Origin: UBA4719 sp038249115
GTDB taxonomy: Bacteria; Actinomycetota; Actinomycetes; Actinomycetales; Dermatophilaceae
Reading direction: 5' to 3'
DNA length: 7,908 nt
NCBI GenBank assembly: GCA_038249115.1
Contig: JBBRWQ010000123.1
Coordinates: 1 to 7,908, forward strand
The position numbers and the translations under genes were made by a program. Below, one piece after another: positions 6,312 to 7,908 of the stretch. The number at the start of each line of letters is the position of its first letter. Within the stretch, counting starts at the first letter, position 1. The notes beneath the pieces are model-generated. The model was not told the origin of the DNA. It did no database searches and worked only from the letters and a program-made list of their open reading frames with translations.

Positions 6312-6926
6312 ATGAGTCCACTACCCACAGTTGCCAAGCCGAAGCCGTGGCAGCAACGCATCCGCGAGAGCCGACTCGGTACCCTGCTCGTCCTGGCAGT
6401 GACCGCCGTCATCGTCATGGGCGGGGTATATCTGGTGGACCGTCCGACTGCGTCCGCGTCGGGTCTGCAGGCCATCGCCCTGTCGGGGCCGACCAAGGGC
6501 GCCCCGCCCAAGATCGGCAGCCCCGCTCAGGACTTCACGGCGACAACTGTTGACGGCGAGAAGATTTCGCTGAGCTCCTACAAGGGACAGGCGGTGTGGC
6601 TGACGTTCGGCGCGACCTGGTGTGCCGCATGCGTCGCAGAGGCGCCGGACGTCCAAGCCGCATCTGAGAAGTTCAAGGCCAAGGGCGTCGTAGTCCTGGC
6701 GATCTTCATCCGCGAGGACTCCGCGACGGTGCTCGACTATGCCAACCGCGTCGGGCTGACCTACCCGAAGGTGGCCGACCCCGACACGCGCATCGCCTCG
6801 GCCTACCGGGTCTATGGGATCCCAGCTCACTTCTTCATCGACAAGTCAGGCATCCTTCGATCGGTCAAGACCGGTGGTCTCAGTCCCGAACAGATGGCCG
6901 CCGCCCTGACGGAGATCAGCAGGTAG
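6312..6926 (+). CDS. TlpA/ResA-type membrane-anchored thioredoxin
   Basis: 204 residues from ATG6312. A basic N-terminus precedes one membrane helix or uncleaved signal (about 22-42). The thioredoxin-like domain (about 67-204) opens with IGSPAQDFTATTVDG and carries WCAAC (Trp103, Cys104, Cys107) and the cis-proline loop GIPAHFFID (169-177), both standard for TlpA/ResA. Its job, known for the family, is to reduce the CxxCH disulfide of apocytochrome c outside the cell, using electrons from CcdA. The order ccdA-resB-ccsB-tlpA fits one pathway. ATG6312 is preferred over the in-frame GTG at 6276 because AAGGAA lies about ten bases upstream of the ATG, while the GTG has no ribosome binding site and would add a charged stretch unlike the family. 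A hairpin follows the stop by 13 bases. Confidence 0.92.
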   Translation: MSPLPTVAKPKPWQQRIRESRLGTLLVLAVTAVIVMGGVYLVDRPTASASGLQAIALSGPTKGAPPKIGSPAQDFTATTVDGEKISLSSYKGQAVWLTFGATWCAACVAEAPDVQAASEKFKAKGVVVLAIFIREDSATVLDYANRVGLTYPKVADPDTRIASAYRVYGIPAHFFIDKSGILRSVKTGGLSPEQMAAALTEISR

Positions 6927-6938
6927 CCGAGTCGCCTT

Positions 6939-6960
6939 GCGCGGCTCATCGATGCCGCGT
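6939..6960 (+). terminator. Candidate terminator hairpin after the TlpA-like gene
   Basis: CGCGGC (6940-6945) pairs perfectly with GCCGCG (6954-6959); one G-T wobble extends the stem to 6939-6960. The loop TCATCGAT is eight bases. It lies 13 bases after the stop. There is no T-run, so it is a U-less hairpin at best. It would separate the cytochrome-maturation operon from the DUF3105 gene, which has its own leader elements. A weaker 5-base stem, GCCAA/TTGGC (6979-6993), follows. Confidence 0.45.
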
Positions 6961-6993
6961 CCATGGATCGGCACAACGGCCAAGACCTTTGGC

Positions 6994-7036
6994 AAATCTT
7001 CATTGAATTCCAGCCGGAACCTCATCTGCCTGACGG
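6994..7036 (+). promoter_or_regulatory. Leader block upstream of the DUF3105 gene, matching 12-42
   Basis: AAATCTTCATTGA (6994-7006), AGCCGGA (7012-7018) and TGACGG (7031-7036) repeat, in the same order, the blocks found before the first gene of the window. Spacing between blocks differs (5 versus 2 bases, then 12 versus 3). This supports a common origin or a shared regulator for the two transcription units. A clear -10 hexamer is not visible, so the exact promoter is unknown. Confidence 0.4.
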
Positions 7037-7060
7037 ACAGTCATGGTTGGCACAAGCAGG

Positions 7061-7081
7061 GACACCCCCCCGGAAGGGGGA
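7061..7081 (+). promoter_or_regulatory. GC palindrome C: candidate CsoR-type operator or RBS-masking hairpin
   Basis: A run of seven C (7065-7071), GGAA, then GGGGG (7076-7080). As DNA it is C5-N4-G5, like palindrome A, and it shares GACACCCCC with palindrome B. As RNA the five G-C pairs are closed by GGAA, a GNRA tetraloop, giving a very stable hairpin. Its right arm GGGGGAG would be the ribosome binding site for ATG7085. It may therefore be a repressor site, a translation block, or both. Confidence 0.45.
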
Positions 7082-7111
7082 GACATGACGCGAACTGAGT
7101 GGAGCAACGAC

Positions 7112-7747
7112 ATGAGCAGAAAAGGACAGCGTGGAAGCGCGCGAACCGCTCGACTTGAAGCGGTCCGAAGGGAGCAGCGCCAGAGCGAACGCCGGCGCAA
7201 GGGCCTTGTCGTGGCCGCGTCGGTCGCGGTGCTCGCTCTGGTGAGCGGTGGGGCCTGGGGGGTGATCGGAAACAGCGGCTCAGCGTCGTCCACACAGGGC
7301 AAGGTCGCGGTGACCGGCCTGCAGACCTACCCCGGTCTGGCCCAAGACCATGTGACCGGCGTCGTGGCCTACCCCCAGACGCCTCCCGTAGGGGGCAAGC
7401 ATTCGGCCACCTGGCAGAACTGCGGCGTGTACTCCGCGCCGGTGCAGAACGAGAACGCGGTTCACTCCCTTGAACACGGCGCCATGTGGATCACCTATCG
7501 CCCGGACCTGCCCGCCTCCGAGATCGCCACGATCGTTGGCGACACCTCCGGAGAGCCGTATGCACTGGTCAGTCCTTATCCCGAGCTGCCGTCCCCCATC
7601 GTCGCGTCCGCATGGGGAGTGCAGCTGAAGCTCACCTCGGCCAGCGACCCCCGTCTGAAGTCCTTCGTCGAAAAGTACAAGTCGGGCAGCAGCGCACCCG
7701 AACCAGGCGGCGAGTGCACGGGAGGCGCCGGCACCCCGAATGGCTGA
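7112..7747 (+). CDS. DUF3105 family membrane protein
   Basis: 211 residues from ATG7112. A very basic, helical N-terminus (1-30, rich in Arg and Glu) precedes one membrane helix (about 31-52), placing the rest outside the cytoplasm. The DUF3105 domain (about 64-200) shows the family features: DHV near His80, TPPVGGKH (His97), WQNCGVY (Cys104), AVHSLEHGAMWITYRP (His118, His122), and ASAWG near 165-169. A second Cys (202) lies in the tail. No enzymatic function is established for the family as far as I know; the conserved His/Cys set suggests metal binding, by inference. GGAG seven bases before ATG7112 supports this start. In-frame ATG7085 and ATG7043 are alternatives, but palindrome C lies in or just before them. 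The gene has its own leader sharing blocks with the first gene, so it is likely a separate transcript that is co-regulated with it. Confidence 0.88.
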   Translation: MSRKGQRGSARTARLEAVRREQRQSERRRKGLVVAASVAVLALVSGGAWGVIGNSGSASSTQGKVAVTGLQTYPGLAQDHVTGVVAYPQTPPVGGKHSATWQNCGVYSAPVQNENAVHSLEHGAMWITYRPDLPASEIATIVGDTSGEPYALVSPYPELPSPIVASAWGVQLKLTSASDPRLKSFVEKYKSGSSAPEPGGECTGGAGTPNG

Positions 7748-7752
7748 CCGTG

Positions 7753-7839
7753 CTTGAGCGGGAAGTCCGTCGGCGGGGCTGGCGTCCTGACCGAAACATC
7801 ACCACCGGGCCTCCGGCTCAAGACTGAACCCCGGTCAGG
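7753..7839. repeat. Two interleaved inverted repeats after the DUF3105 gene
   Basis: CTTGAGC (7753-7759) is complementary to GCTCAAG (7816-7822), and CCTGACCG (7786-7793) to CGGTCAGG (7832-7839). The arms alternate (A, B, A', B'), so in RNA they could only form together as a pseudoknot. Loops are long (56 and 38 bases). The segment 7748-7834 holds no gene that I can support. It may be a transcription end region between convergent genes. Confidence 0.3.
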
Positions 7840-7906
7840 CTCCTTGGCAGCAGCCGCCGGCACCTTGCGCCTCGGCACTGACACTGACCAAAGTCAGGTC
7901 GTGCCT
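7835..7906 (-). CDS. Possible C-terminal end of a minus-strand gene (partial)
   Basis: Read leftward from the window edge, one frame stays open for 23 codons. It ends with a Gly-rich, double-Cys tail, GAGGCCQGA, at a TGA (complement of 7835-7837). About two-thirds of its third positions are G or C. No start is in the window. If real, it is convergent with the DUF3105 gene and its Cys-Cys tail could bind metal. The piece is too short to assign a family, and a chance open frame is quite possible. The adjacent minus-strand frame ending at 7576 runs back through the DUF3105 gene and looks like a shadow. Confidence 0.2.
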   Translation of the reverse strand, partial: RHDLTLVSVSAEAQGAGGCCQGA

Positions 7907-7908
7907 GC

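Noticed and set aside
7892..7905. CTGAC-CAAA-GTCAG inverted repeat at the right edge
   Set aside because: Only five pairs, no T-run, and it overlaps a possible coding tail; likely chance.
1..7908. Search for CxxCH cytochromes, transposases, tRNA/rRNA and CRISPR repeats
   Set aside because: None was seen in any supported gene or gap; the cytochrome client and any mobile-element boundary must lie outside the window.

Overview
The window is high-GC DNA (about two-thirds G+C by eye) with strong third-position GC bias and Shine-Dalgarno-led, tightly packed genes. The protein families present (CcsB-type System II cytochrome c maturation, DUF3105, membrane-anchored redoxins) point to an actinobacterium. 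The genus cannot be told from the sequence. All nine confident genes lie on the + strand, and essentially the whole window is one theme: moving electrons across the membrane to extracytoplasmic thiols, and cytochrome c assembly. No tRNA, rRNA, CRISPR, transposase or integrase was seen.

Layout. Module 1 (about 1-1993) is a compact thiol-redox operon: a small glutaredoxin/thioredoxin-fold protein with CxxC, a seven-helix CcdA/DsbD-type transporter with doubled cysteines at both active positions, and a membrane-anchored AhpC/TSA-type redoxin. Positions 1994-2110 carry a strong hairpin. Module 2 (2111-6926) is a System II (Ccs) cytochrome c maturation operon: a TPR membrane protein with a J-like N-terminus, a canonical CcdA, ResB (Ccs1), CcsB (the haem-handling WWD protein) and a TlpA/ResA-type thioredoxin with WCxxC. 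Module 3 (about 6927-7747) is a single-pass membrane protein of the DUF3105 family, rich in conserved His and Cys. The last 160 bases hold inverted repeats and possibly the tail of a minus-strand gene.

How it works together (family knowledge plus inference). CcdA proteins pass reducing equivalents from cytoplasmic thioredoxin to extracytoplasmic thioredoxin-like proteins. TlpA/ResA then reduces the CxxCH cysteines of apocytochrome c, and ResB-CcsB delivers and attaches haem. The TPR protein may hold the apocytochrome, as CcmI does in System I. Module 1 looks like a second, parallel CcdA-plus-redoxin relay with a different client. No CxxCH protein is encoded in the window, so the cytochrome client lies elsewhere.

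Most notable signal. The 5' leaders of the first gene and of the DUF3105 gene share several blocks in the same order: AAAYCTTCATTGA, AGSCGGA, TGACGG, then GACACCCCC followed by GGGGG. Both end in C5-N4/5-G5 palindromes like operators of the CsoR family of copper/sulfur sensors. This suggests that the outer genes are co-regulated, plausibly by copper or thiol stress, and that the cluster is a metal/redox-responsive cytochrome-maturation island.
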